From Pampus argenteus (Eukaryota; Chordata; Actinopteri; Scombriformes; Stromateidae), in contig CM072860.1 in assembly GCA_036937835.1 (NCBI GenBank), positions 596,001-660,000 of the forward strand: a DNA stretch of 64,000 bases, written 5' to 3'. Of this stretch, positions 38,001-48,082 are shown in pieces (position 1 is the first letter of the stretch; the number at the start of each line of letters is the position of its first letter). The notes below the pieces were generated by a model. The model saw only the letters and a list, made by a program, of their open reading frames with translations. It made no database searches and had not been told where the DNA came from. A program made the translations under genes and the position numbers.

Positions 38001-39209
38001 CATGAACAAACTGAGAACGGTCTAGGAAATATGACTTAAACCAGCCTAGGGCGGTTCCTTTAATGCCAATTTGGTATTCCAGTCTCTGTAAGAGAATCTG
38101 ATGGTCATTAGCCTAGCTTAGCATAAGAACTGGGATCAGGGGGAAACGGCTAGCTTAATTTTGTCCAAAGTTCAAAACTACACCGTCCAACCTGCTGCTC
38201 ATCATGTTATATCCTGTTTGTTTAATCTGTTTGATTTAATGAATTAACTAACGGATACGTAAATCTCTCTCTCAGATGCGTCTGTTCGTTACAGCCTCGG
38301 TCGCCCGGTCCTCTCTCTGCGTCTTCCTGCCGGTCGGGAGTGTCGCTTCATTCTGACGCCAATGTTGACCACGGTGGGCGACCTGCTGCGTGACATCAGA
38401 GCCAAAGACCCTGTGGTGCACGCCGCCGCTCTGCTCAACGAGGGTACGAAATACACCAAACACACGTCTGCTGCTATAAGAACACTTTCCTCTTTAATCC
38501 TAAAGTCTGAATCCTTCCTCCTCCTCAGATGGACAGAGAATCTCATCATGCACCTGTATGGAAACTGTTTTAAATAAAGATTTCCAGCTCGTCATCAATG
38601 ACGTCACGTATAATGTTCGCTCACCTGGACAAGGTAGAACGAGAAGCGTTGCTGCTAATTAGCGTGTGAAACTTTAGTACTTTTACATATTAAACTGAAA
38701 TGTGAACTTTAGACAAAACGCGTGTGAACCAAATAATTTCACCTTTGCTACACTATGAGGTCCATGAAGTTTTGAACCTGTGTCTGTCTGCCTGTCTCCC
38801 CGCCTCCCTCCCTGCCTGTCTCCCTCCCCCCCTCCCTCCCTCTCTCTCTCCCTCCCTCATTCCCTCCCTCCCCCCCTCCCTCCCAGGCTCGTCTCATGAA
38901 CACGTGCTGGGTCTGGATGATATGAAGCATGTGGTCCACCTGCTCCACTCGGCTCTGAATCTTCGTCAGCAGCAGCACCTCAAACACACTGAACTGATGA
39001 TGCGACAGGACGCGCTCAGGCAGCAGCTGCAGCCTCTGGAGACGGTACAGTACATACAGTACTACTACAGATACTACTGATACTACTGCTACTACTACTG
39101 TTGCACACTCAATACTTCAATCTAAATACTACTACGGCTACACACTAAATATAACCCGACAGCCTCCGACATACAGATGCTTCCCATCAAATGTTTTTTA
39201 ATGTATATG

Positions 39210-39242
<33 letters not shown>

Positions 39243-39356
39243 AGGTGAGAGTCCAGATAGCGCAGAAGGCGGAGTCTAGAGCATCAATGCTGGGGTGGGT
39301 GGGGCTTGGCTACCTGTCACTGCAAGGAGGATTCTTGGCTTATCTTACCTGGTGAG

Positions 39357-39389
<33 letters not shown>

Positions 39390-39903
39390 CTGAATCTGTC
39401 AGGTAGCTATGGGTCACATTATGTGTGTGTGTGTGTGTGTGTTAGGTATGTGTTTGCCTGGGATGTGATGGAACCAGTCACCTACTTCATCACCTACGCC
39501 ACCAGTATGATCTTCTTCGCCTACTACGTCCTCACTCAACAGGTAGAAGCTTGGTTTGTGTCTTCTATCTTTGTGAGGACTTTAACTGATGTTCAGTGAT
39601 GTTTGTGTGTTCAGGATTTCATCTACCCGGATGTGAGCGATCGACAGTTCCTCAACTTCTTCCACCAGAGAGCATCTCATCAGAAATTTGATGTTCAGAA
39701 ATACAACCAGCTGAAAGATGAGCTGGCAGAGGTGATGAACACACAAACACACACACACATGAATACACACACTGGCTCAAAGGCCTACTAGGAATAGACA
39801 GCAGGCATCATCACTACTGTGTTTTTGTGCTCAGGTGGAGTGTGATCTCAGGAGGTTGCGAGGTGCCATTCAGCTGCGGCTGCCTGTCAGTCAGATGCCT
39901 TAA
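35014..39903 (+). CDS. mcub: MCUb, dominant-negative subunit of the mitochondrial calcium uniporter
   Basis: Inner mitochondrial membrane paralogue of MCU that assembles into the uniporter and lowers Ca2+ uptake. Exons: 35014-35085 (MFVSRFLCRFSFG, Arg-rich targeting sequence), 35930-35990, 38276-38443, 38529-38633, 38887-39044, 39245-39351, 39446-39542, 39615-39731, 39835-39903; 954 nt, 317 aa (human 336), phases agree throughout. N-terminal matrix domain (RYSLGRPVLSLRL to FQLVINDVTYNV), coiled coil (LKHTELMMRQDALRQQLQPL), TM1 (MLGWVGLGYLSLQGGFLAYL), pore motif YVFAWDVMEPVTYF, TM2, then FDVQKYNQLKDEL. The residue before FAWDVME is Val, as in MCUB, where MCU has Glu (EYSWDIME), so mcub rather than mcu. 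Intron 2 holds an L2-like LINE. Neighbouring cfi genes match the human MCUB-CFI linkage. Confidence 0.94.
36362..38104 (-). mobile_element. 5'-truncated L2/Maui-like LINE in mcub intron 2
   Basis: Minus-strand reverse-transcriptase remainder with an intact 319-codon frame at 37983-37024 (GVPQGSVLGPLL, YADDTQLYLS, LNSEKTEVLLIG, TSRLDYCNSLLSG, ILASLHWLPV), followed by a 3' UTR and a (TTTGA)n-type tail at 36366-36390. The catalytic YADD block is present, but the endonuclease and the start of the RT are missing, so it is a dead-on-arrival 5' truncation. The upstream edge abuts a fragment of another dispersed repeat at 38105. Confidence 0.9.
38105..38250 (+). repeat. Fragment of percomorph dispersed repeat
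   Basis: TTAGCCTAGCTTAGCATAAG, GGGGGAAACGGCTAGC, TGTTTAATCTGTTTGATT match the later half of the repeat at 27736-27975. A possible first part (GTTTAAGATTTTGGGAAAAC) lies at 36057, on the other side of the LINE. Confidence 0.55.
38803..38885 (+). repeat. (CCTCC)n pyrimidine tract adjoining an mcub acceptor
   Basis: C/T-only stretch that ends in the acceptor of the exon starting at 38887; it acts as an over-long polypyrimidine tract. Confidence 0.85.
39205..39445 (+). repeat. TG/CA microsatellites flanking an mcub exon
   Basis: (TG)n at 39210-39240 directly before the exon at 39245, (AC)n at 39357-39384 and (TG)n at 39422-39442 directly before the exon at 39446. Confidence 0.85.
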
Positions 39904-40100
39904 AGACTTAACGCAGGTCTGTTTCATTAAAGGTCCAGTGGACAGAATCAGTTCTCATCCTGCGTCCCTGCATTCATTTTTCTGACTTTAGATTAAGTCT
40001 TCGTGTTAACAGAAACACGGTAGCTGTAGAAACAGGTTAGTGTCATTTTCTGTGGTGGAAGTATATGAACAAAAAGAGATGAAAAGTCAGGAAACTGTAC

Positions 40101-40106
40101 TTTAAT
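40101..40106 (-). promoter_or_regulatory. Polyadenylation signal ATTAAA (cfi copy A)
   Basis: Forty-one bases past the stop at 40147-40149 on the minus strand; implies a very short 3' UTR and close convergent ends with mcub. Confidence 0.45.
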
Positions 40107-40146
40107 CAACAAACAACTACGACAAGTACTGAGTGTGTTCAGCTTA

Positions 40147-43100
40147 TCAAGAGTTGAACTTGGTGACCGCAGGCCAACCTGTCTGACGTCTGATCCAGTC
40201 AAAGTAATAAGCAACCTGTCAGAGAGCCAGCGAGGAGGAACTTGTATTACTAAATCTATCAAATATTATGTAAAATATTATGTAGAAGATATACTTGATA
40301 TATGTATCTATGTATTTTACCTGTGTATAAACTCCAGGGTATCCTGGCTGGCCACACCTCTCTCCCCAGCTGACAATGCCCCACAAGTAGTGAACATCTA
40401 GTTCATCTTTACACACCAGAGGACCTCCGCTGTCCCCCTGACAGGAGTCCACAGTCCCGTCCAGATCACCTGGAGGCACACACACAGATTTATACCTGTA
40501 CAACGTTTAAAAGGCTGCGTCTGCATACTGATGATGGACCACTCACCTGCACACATCATGCCAGGTTTGAGGCGATCTTTGTAGAATCTCTGACAGTCAG
40601 TGATCAGGGACACGTTGGCCCAGAGCAACACCTGAGCTGCTTTTCCATCTATGAACAAAGACATCGTTACTTCAACATTGGAGCATTTGTCTGAATCTGG
40701 AAAATAAAATTTGGTTTAGTGGTTAATAGTGAGTGGCTAACATTGTCTCCAAGTATCTACCTGCAGTTCGTCCCCATCCAGAGATGCTGCAGGTGTGGTT
40801 TGGTTGAAAGATCTGGACGGACCAGGGAACACACACGGCGCTGATGGCCGGGTTGTCCTCCAAACACTTTTCTTTGAACGGGAGCTTCTCCAGCTTCACA
40901 AGAGCAATGTCGTTCTCATAGCTGCTGGCATTGTAGCTGCAGGATGAAGAAGGGTTTTTCTCATTTTAACATTATTGTTTACATATATGTGCAATGATTG
41001 ATTTTAGGTGCATAGATAAATACTGTGGGTGGATGTGAATGTCTTCAACAGGAACAATGTCAGTCGTGTTTTGAGCTCGAAACTTCTTCCAGAGAGAAAA
41101 CTTCACCTTGAACGCGGAGGGGTTAGGCCTAGTCCAGAGACATGGGCAGGGCACTATTATCATCATCACTATTTGGCATTTATAAGTGCTATAAACACAT
41201 TAATAAATGGTTTATAAACAGAGGACGTCTCAACAATACTAGAGGTCGACTTATCTTCAAGCCAATAAAGTACAACCACTAACACTATATTTTAATACTG
41301 CTGCATCGTCATTTGCCTCCTCTACTCAAACACTTATCCTACCTGACGCAGTGAGCCGCAGTGAGGACCCAGCATCCTCCGATATACGCTCCTCCACAGT
41401 CGATCCTTCCTCGCTCCTCCAGAGCAACCTGCCACTGAATCTGAGTCTGCAGAAACAAGACAAGAGCTTTTCCTTTTAAACTACAACAAAAATACAGTAT
41501 TTGCAATTTCTAACAGGTTATTAGTGAACAGTATGTGCTTTTCATTGTGAGTACACCAACACGGGTGGTTCCCAAACTGGTCATCTTCCTCTATTATTGG
41601 AAGCCAAAATAATTCACAAAGGTCATATTGCTGCAATGGCTGTAAGCTACCCCCCGAGTTTGGGAACTACTGATCTATGAAAATAACAATGATAACAGTA
41701 TTATACAGAGCAGCTTTAAACAGGTGTGTTTCTAACTCACTGGTTTGGCTGGGACTCCTCCCACCACTCGCTTGACTCGGACATTCGCTCCTCGCTCCTC
41801 GACTGTGGTGTCGTCCACAGTGGTCGCGTTGGGAACCCCGCAGGACAACTTGGACTCCAGATAGATTCTGGTTTTCTTGATTTCTACACACACACACACA
41901 CACACATATTTATATATATATATATATATTGAGCAAAAATATTAATGCAACACTTTTGTTTTTGCTTCCACTTGCATCATAAGTTCAAATAAATCGATGG
42001 CAGACAGTGTGTGTGGTTTCAGCTGTTTTTGTTCATTAAAGATACAAACAAGCTGTTTGCATCAAGATTTCCTTTCATTAGAACTAAGAGGCCGGTACGA
42101 TGTACGGTGTACATCGACCTCTGATCTGAGCGGCCGGTACGATGTACGGTGTACATCGACCTCTGATCTGAGAGGCCGGTACGATGTACGGTGTACATCG
42201 ACCTCTGATCTGAGCGGCCGGTACGATGTACGGTGTACATCGACCTCTGATCTGAGAGGCCGGTACGATGTACGGTGTACATCGACCTCTGATCTGAGAG
42301 GCCGGTACGATGTACGGTGTACATGGACCTCTGATCTGAGAGGCCGGTACGATGTACGGTGTACATCGACCTCTGATCTGAGCGGCCGGTACGATGTACG
42401 GTGTACATCGACCTCTGATCTGAGAGGCCGGTACGATGTACGGTGTACATCGACCTCTGATCTGAGAGGCCGGTACGATGTACGGTGTACATCGACCTCT
42501 GATCTGAGAGGCCGGTACGATGTACGGTGTACATCGACCTCTGATCTGAGAGTCCGGTACGATGTACGGTGTACATCAACCTCTGATAATACTTTGTGAC
42601 ACCCTCAGTGTCTCCAACTGCTTCTCACATATTACCTTCTTTGGGAGAGACTGGGTCTGAAATAAAGAACAAACACAGATGTCAGCAACACTACCAACAA
42701 CAGCATTAAAATCACTGCTGGGTGCAGCTCAGGTAAAGGAGTACCTGTGGTTGAGAGGTTTGGATGTGTCCCGTTCGACTATATTAAAAATAAAAAAACA
42801 CTAACCTCCATGATCATGTTACCATGTTGTCAGTTCTGAAGTGATTTTGCTTTAGTCTGTCTGTTGGGTTTAAACCGTTGTGTGTTGTTCCCTTGTTTCT
42901 ACATCGTGCAGTCAATATAATTAATTTACAACGTTTTATTTGAGCGTATAAACTTTAAGGGAACAATATGTTCTTTATGGTTCCCTCAAACAATCCCTGA
43001 GAGGAAGAAAAATGTTGTGAAACTATCAGTGGATTCACTGTGAGCAGCTGCAGAGCGACGCTCATTTATTAAGACTTCAATAGCAAAAGAAGCTTTAAAA

Positions 43101-46100
43101 TCCACCAGTGATGCAGCAGGAAACTGTTTTCTTCTTTAACTTTCTCTGTAAATCTACTCGTGTCTGAAATAAAGCTTTAAGCAACATTTACATAAATCTG
43201 CTTCGGTCTATGAGGGAGTGATTTAGGATACAGTGTGTGTGTTTGATGCAGGGATTACATGATAGTGAATGGGTTACCATGGTTACTGGCGTACCTGTGT
43301 TTGTGAGAGAAGCGTTCACCGTCTGTGGCTCTGTGGGGAATAGAAAAATATGTTTATAAGAAAATATCCAGCAGTGTTTTCTGAGATACGACTACGCTAA
43401 CGAGATACTCTGAACTTTAATACCGTTTAGGGAATCTGACCCCTGACCTTTAGTTCACAACATGAGTCAAGATAAGAAAGACATGAGATCACCACCTCAA
43501 AGGGCGGTTTGAGGGTTCAGGTCAATATTGGGGTTCGGTTTAGGGTTGGGGTTAAGTCAATGAGGGTCCTCACAAAGATAGAAGTTCAAGGACATGTGTG
43601 AGACAGTGTTCAGTACTTGTGTGTTTCTGTGATTCGTCTTCGCCATCCAGACAGTCGATCTGTCCGTCGCCGACTGCATCTTTATGGATACAGACCCCCG
43701 TTTTGCAGTGGAAACCGTATTTCTTTCTGCAACCTGACACGCACAGTTATTTACATTGTGAATGATGGGACATAAAGGATTATTAAACCCATTTATGTTT
43801 GGTTCACCTTTGCAGCACATCTCATCACTGCGGTCGCCACAGTGGTCAACTCCGTCACACGTCTGGTTGCGAAGCACACACTTCCCATTAGCACATGTGA
43901 AACCACATTCTGAAATGCACAGACACAAAAATACACCCTGATCATGGTAGAGAAGTTCGTGTGTCTGGTTTTCTAATGTAGAATCCACATAGCAGCTTTT
44001 AGCTAATGTGATGGTTTCATGGTGAAGTCAAACACCTCAAAGTTTAAGACCATGTTTGATGCCAGAAAACAAAGTTGAGTAGATGTCCTGAGTGGAAGAC
44101 TTAAGGTTTCTTGGGTTGTTATTCACAGGCGCTAACACATCATCATAAATAGACTGTTAATATGGATTTATATTGTCAGTTGTACTTACTGACCTTTTGA
44201 TGCTTGTGATTCATCATAACATGTTACCGTGGCAACCTCCCTTTTGCCAATGCTACCCTTGTAATAGATCGCACATTCAGCCAGAGAATTCTCAAAACCT
44301 TGGCAGCGGATGGAAACACAGACGTCTGGAAAACGCGTGTTGTGATCAGTCTTCAGGGAGTGGTATGAAACGAAATCCGTAGACATTGCACCACTGCACA
44401 CACACACATGCATGCATACAAGGCTCATTGTTAGTGTACTCAACATCATTATCAACATGTAATATGACAGCTTTGGAGTTGGTAGAAAGTATATTTTTTC
44501 ATTTTTTATGGAGCTACTGTTGGCTACCAGTTAAAATGTATATTTATCCCATACGTTTATGGTCTACTTTTTGCATTGTTTAGTACACTATTCATATGCA
44601 ATATGCACTGTAAATATATCTCCTCTCACAGTGGGTTCATGTTCTCCTTGCAGGCCACATTAGCAGCCGCCATGTCCCACAGCGTCTTACACACCAGCAC
44701 CTCCTGCACACCTCCAGTCTTCATAGGAATGAGCAGCTTGACCAATCCTGTGTCTTGTTCTATGAAAGTATTGAACTGTGAACCATCGTCTGTGGTGAGA
44801 GAGAGAAAAATTAACATCGGCTATAAATAGGAACATAACAGTCATACCAAAAGATACCACAAGGAAGTGAATGTAACACAAACCACAAGTTTCCCCAAAG
44901 TGGGACATGACTGGTCGCTTGATCCGACATGAAATAGCCATCACCTGGAAAACAGATTTGGGACTTTAATGATACAAATTATTTACAAAACCAGTTATAA
45001 ATAAGGAGCAATTCCACATCTTTTCAAATCCTGGTTGTGATTCTTGAAAGGAGATACCTGGCAGTAGGAGAGGTACTTCCTTCTGTCCCTTCCACACACT
45101 GGTTCGACATCCTCAGTGGGGCACATATAGGGCAGTTTGCAGGAACATTGTCCTTCAATGCAACGTTCCCACGGAGGACAAAACACCAGGTCACATGATG
45201 CACGAGTAAACCTGATAAATATATAGATATAAATACAGATCATACGGATGACAATCTAACTTTATTTACACACAGATTATTAGTGAGCTAATAATGATGT
45301 GAAATTGAAACTCAGCTCTCAGGGACTTCAATAAGACTAAATAAAAACATTTAATTCTGCTGCACTGAGCACTAATGGCAACAATAAATAATAAAGAATG
45401 TAAGAATACAAAAGGATATCAGAAAAGTAACTCCGAAAAACAACAGAAGGAAGAAGCCCAGCCAATCAGAGTACGGAGCACTTACTTCTTTTGCAGACAC
45501 TCATCTGGACCCAGCATTTTAGGTCTCGGGTGTTGGGTTAATGATGGTGGTAACTGTGGTTTCTGCAGGATCTGCTGGCTTATGGCTGATGCTTCCTCAA
45601 GCACTGGTGTATCATGGCTGGAATCATATTCTGCACCTCTGGCCGCATCCTGGTAAAGTGGTAAACAGATGATATACAACCTACATCGCTGTAAAGCTAC
45701 TAGTTTGGGCACATCATGTTTGTATGGTACTGTAGTTATTTTAAAAATAAATCAAATTCTTGACCAAACTCATGGGGCCATTTTTAATTCTGCTTTGAAA
45801 AGCAAATAAATTCAGATCAAGTTTTCCTCCAACTCCAACCTATTGTCACCTAGACTGTAGTTCCCCGCACAACATGTTGGTGACAGTCAGTGTTTGTTTT
45901 CTCTGCAGCCTCTCTTCATTGGTTCATCATTTAATCATTCATCATTGGTTCATCATTAATTCTTGCTCATAACTTGACTTATTCCCTGGAGTTTTCATGC
46001 TTACTCATCTCCCAAAAGGAGTCCGTGATGGCGCCTGGACTCAATACTGGTTCCTGTACCACTTATTAATATAGATGTTATTGTTATTATTGTTGTTGCT

Positions 46101-46824
46101 GTGACGACAGCCACCTACAGCCCAGTCCTGCTCATGGGGGAACGTTGGGTCTCTATCAGTTAAAGAGTACAGTCTAGACCTGCTTTATATGAAAAGTGTC
46201 ATGAGATAAATTCTGTTAATAAATAAAACTGACTTCAATTGAATTTAATTTTCTTAATTAAAAAAAAAAGAGACTAAAATTAAAATGTTTAAATTGACAC
46301 ATGAGCATAGATTTTCACATTAAATGTTACAAAAAAATAAATATATAAGAGTCTGTACGTGATGTGCTGCTGTTTAAACCGTCTACTGTAAACCATTCAT
46401 AAACCTCACCTGACTATAACTATACTAATAACTAATAAAACATTGAATTGATTACAGAACATTCTCACTAGATCAGTTACGACACGTTGGTTCTTCTTTT
46501 AGACCTAATCTATTTTGGGAGGCAGTAATAAACAGTAATAAAGTTGTTTGGTAAAAAGATGTCCAAATCACAAATTAGTTTGAAAACAATGACTGAAATG
46601 TAAATATAATATCAACTGACTGAAGTTAGTTTTGTACTGTATAAAAAGGTTTAAACTATTGTATAAAAAATGCTAAACACTACATTCATGCAGTAATACA
46701 ACAGTATGCTACAAACCATCACACACACGATTTATGAACAGTCTAGCACGAGGTAACTTACCGTTTTTGAAAGAGAGACAAGAAGAAACAGCAGAAGAAG
46801 AGATCTCATCCTCAACGCCAACAT
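40147..46824 (-). CDS. cfi: Complement factor I, copy A (catalytically complete, 641 aa)
   Basis: Secreted serine protease that cleaves C3b/C4b with cofactors. Exons (minus): 46824-46762, 45649-45486, 45211-45058, 44944-44884, 44789-44630, 44393-44194, 43909-43808, 43733-43617, 43330-43295, 42656-42636, 41883-41741, 41446-41343, 41128-41024, 40936-40761, 40648-40547, 40469-40321, 40215-40147; 1926 nt, every phase fits. Signal peptide MRSLLLLFLLVSLS; FIMAC (CDLVFCPPWERCIEGQCSCK); SRCR (LVCKTLWDMAAANVAC to SIRCQGFENSLAEC); LDLa1 (CDGVDHCGDRSDEMCC); LDLa2 (GVCIHKDAVGDGQIDCLDGE); activation site VRVKR/VVGG; protease with His439 (TAAHC), Asp486 (ENDIALV), Ser583 (GDSGGP) and the Asp six residues before the Ser. 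Two possible starts, 46824 and 46809; the first is given. Its pre-FIMAC linker (exon 2) is 28 codons longer than in copy B. Confidence 0.95.
41929..42000 (+). mobile_element. Truncated DNA-transposon end (TTGAGCAAAAATATTAATGC)
   Basis: TTGAGCAAAAATATTAATGC followed by AACACTTTTGTTTTTGC resembles a terminal sequence I recall from fish DNA transposons. It lies between a (TA)n run and the 42-bp array in cfi-A intron 10; the family is uncertain. Confidence 0.45.
42086..42590 (+). repeat. 42-bp minisatellite with internal palindromes, 12 copies
   Basis: Unit: GAGMGGCCGGTACGATGTAC then GGTGTACATCGACCTCTGAT plus CT. Copies differ at a few sites (AGAGG/GCGG, one TGGACC, a final CAACC). GTACGATGTAC and its near-inverse GTACATCGAC give each unit hairpin potential. 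As 42 is 14 codons, both strands stay open for nearly 200 codons; this is intronic in cfi-A and is not read as a gene. Confidence 0.95.
42885..43700 (-). repeat. 816-bp tract near identical to 51601-52416 (cfi A/B)
   Basis: Aligned by eye, the two 816-bp tracts have no indels and about six substitutions, all in the first 430 bp; the last 388 bp are identical. Each tract covers most of the LDLa2 exon, the next small exon and the introns around them. Sequence on both sides is clearly diverged. Confidence 0.93.
45950..46240 (+). mobile_element. Degenerate retroelement 3' end in cfi-A intron 1
   Basis: GGGGGAACGTTGGGTCTCTA, GAGTACAGTCTAGACCTGCT and GTGTCATGAGATAAATTCTG are phrases of a very common teleost retroelement 3' region (usually ending GCGCTATATAAATAAA). 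A related end is at 63860-63960. Confidence 0.6.
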
Positions 46825-47005
46825 GAACAACCTGGTAAAGTTCAGCGTTTCACAGAAATATTTTGTTAATTTCTATGATGGGAGAAAGAAAAAATAAATA
46901 ATAAAACGTATTTTTTACAGTACAGAAACAGCAGTTATTCTCTCAGTAAGTGAGCAGTTTGACTTATCTCTCCTTGACCTATCCTAGTCACTGATGACAT
47001 CATCA

Positions 47006-47018
47006 ATCAATCATTAGC
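47006..47018 (-). promoter_or_regulatory. HNF1-like site upstream of cfi copy A
   Basis: Minus-strand GCTAATGATTGAT, 182 bp from the ATG at 46824. It sits in a block of about 55 bp (46985-47040) that is also conserved upstream of copy B although most surrounding DNA is not. HNF1 half-sites read GTTAATNATTAAC; this one has three mismatches. Confidence 0.45.
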
Positions 47019-47509
47019 TTGTCTTGTCAATGTGGACACACATGCATACATAGCATGTATCCCTGATTGATTCAGGTGACTAATCATGTCACACAGCAGC
47101 CACTCAGAGCCAGACGAGGGTTTTAAATGCATTTGGGAAAACACAGATTCCAGTAACTAGACAAACACATATGTGATCATCACAATACTGAAGGTTGTGG
47201 TTTGAACCTGACCCACCTGACTGTGTTTTATTTACTACAGATCAGGAGAATCAGAGACTCTAATCTGCCTGCAGATGTTCATAACAAAGGTCTCTGCATG
47301 CTGGACAAGCTGCAGCCCTATGTGACCCTGAACAGGATAAATAGAAGGAAGAAAACAAGTTAATGTTCAACACTGCATCAATAAAAGAGCGTGTACACAA
47401 CTGAGAAAATCACACAAATGACACAAATCCATGAACCACTGAAACTTTCTTTACTAAATAAAAGCTTTCTGAATGATATGATAAAAAATGGGTTTGTTAA
47501 AAGCATATA

Positions 47510-47635
47510 TAGTAGTGTACAGGTAGTATATATAGTAGTATATATAGTAGTGTACAGGTAGTATATATAGTAGTATATATAGTAGTGTTCAGGTAGTATA
47601 TATAGTAGTATATATAGTAGTGTACAGGTACGTTT
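47510..47635 (+). repeat. Tandem TAGTAGTGTACAGGTAGTAT repeat
   Basis: Three to four copies of a unit of about 38 bp alternating GTGTACAGGTAGTATATATA with TAGTAGTATATATAG. Confidence 0.8.
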
Positions 47636-47969
47636 ACTGTGTTGGTTTAGCATGTTAGCATTCTAAGTTTGCTAAATAAACAGTGAAGACAAAGTTCTAC
47701 GGGTATTTGGTCATGAATCAATCAGACAAATAAAACCTTTGACTCGATGAAGATGAATTTCCCATCAACAAATACATAAGTTGTTTCAATATAAACAGAA
47801 AATGTCAACCTTGTAGTGGTGCGAGAGGAAAGGTCAGGGAATCACCAAAGTCTAATAATTTATGAGACAAACACTGCTGTTCTTTCAGATAAAGCATATT
47901 GTTATCTGAATCATGTCAACAGTAGAAATGATGCAAAACAACATAAAATCAAGCAGACAACAACAGTAT

Positions 47970-47975
47970 TTTAAT
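47970..47975 (-). promoter_or_regulatory. Polyadenylation signal ATTAAA (cfi copy B)
   Basis: 108 bp past the stop at 48083-48085 on the minus strand. Confidence 0.4.
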
Positions 47976-48082
47976 CGTCGCAGAATTACAACAGAATATT
48001 TCATTAACTTTATCAGTACACAGCTGCAGCAAAGCTAAAATATGAATATAATCCTTATGTGGTTGGATGTGTGAGCGTGTTG

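Larger units (their letters stand above)
46825..48082. other. Spacer between cfi copies (promoter of A, downstream of B)
   Basis: 1.26 kb. It contains the conserved HNF1-like motif of copy A (47006-47018), a tandem GTAGTATATATAGTAG repeat at 47510-47635, and near 47970 the probable poly(A) signal of copy B. Confidence 0.6.

Noticed and set aside
41997..42599. Possible gene encoding a 14-residue repeat protein (both strands open)
   Set aside because: Intronic 42-bp minisatellite; no start context, no splice sites, and both strands open equally.
42745..42778. Extra small exon in cfi copy A between the exons at 43295 and 42656
   Set aside because: It has splice-like ends but is 34 nt, which would break the phase between neighbouring exons that join correctly without it; no counterpart in copy B was identified.
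43500..43560. Telomere-like TTAGGG motifs (GGTTTAGGGTTGGGG)
   Set aside because: Only two or three irregular copies within the cfi intron, present identically in both paralogues; not a telomeric array.
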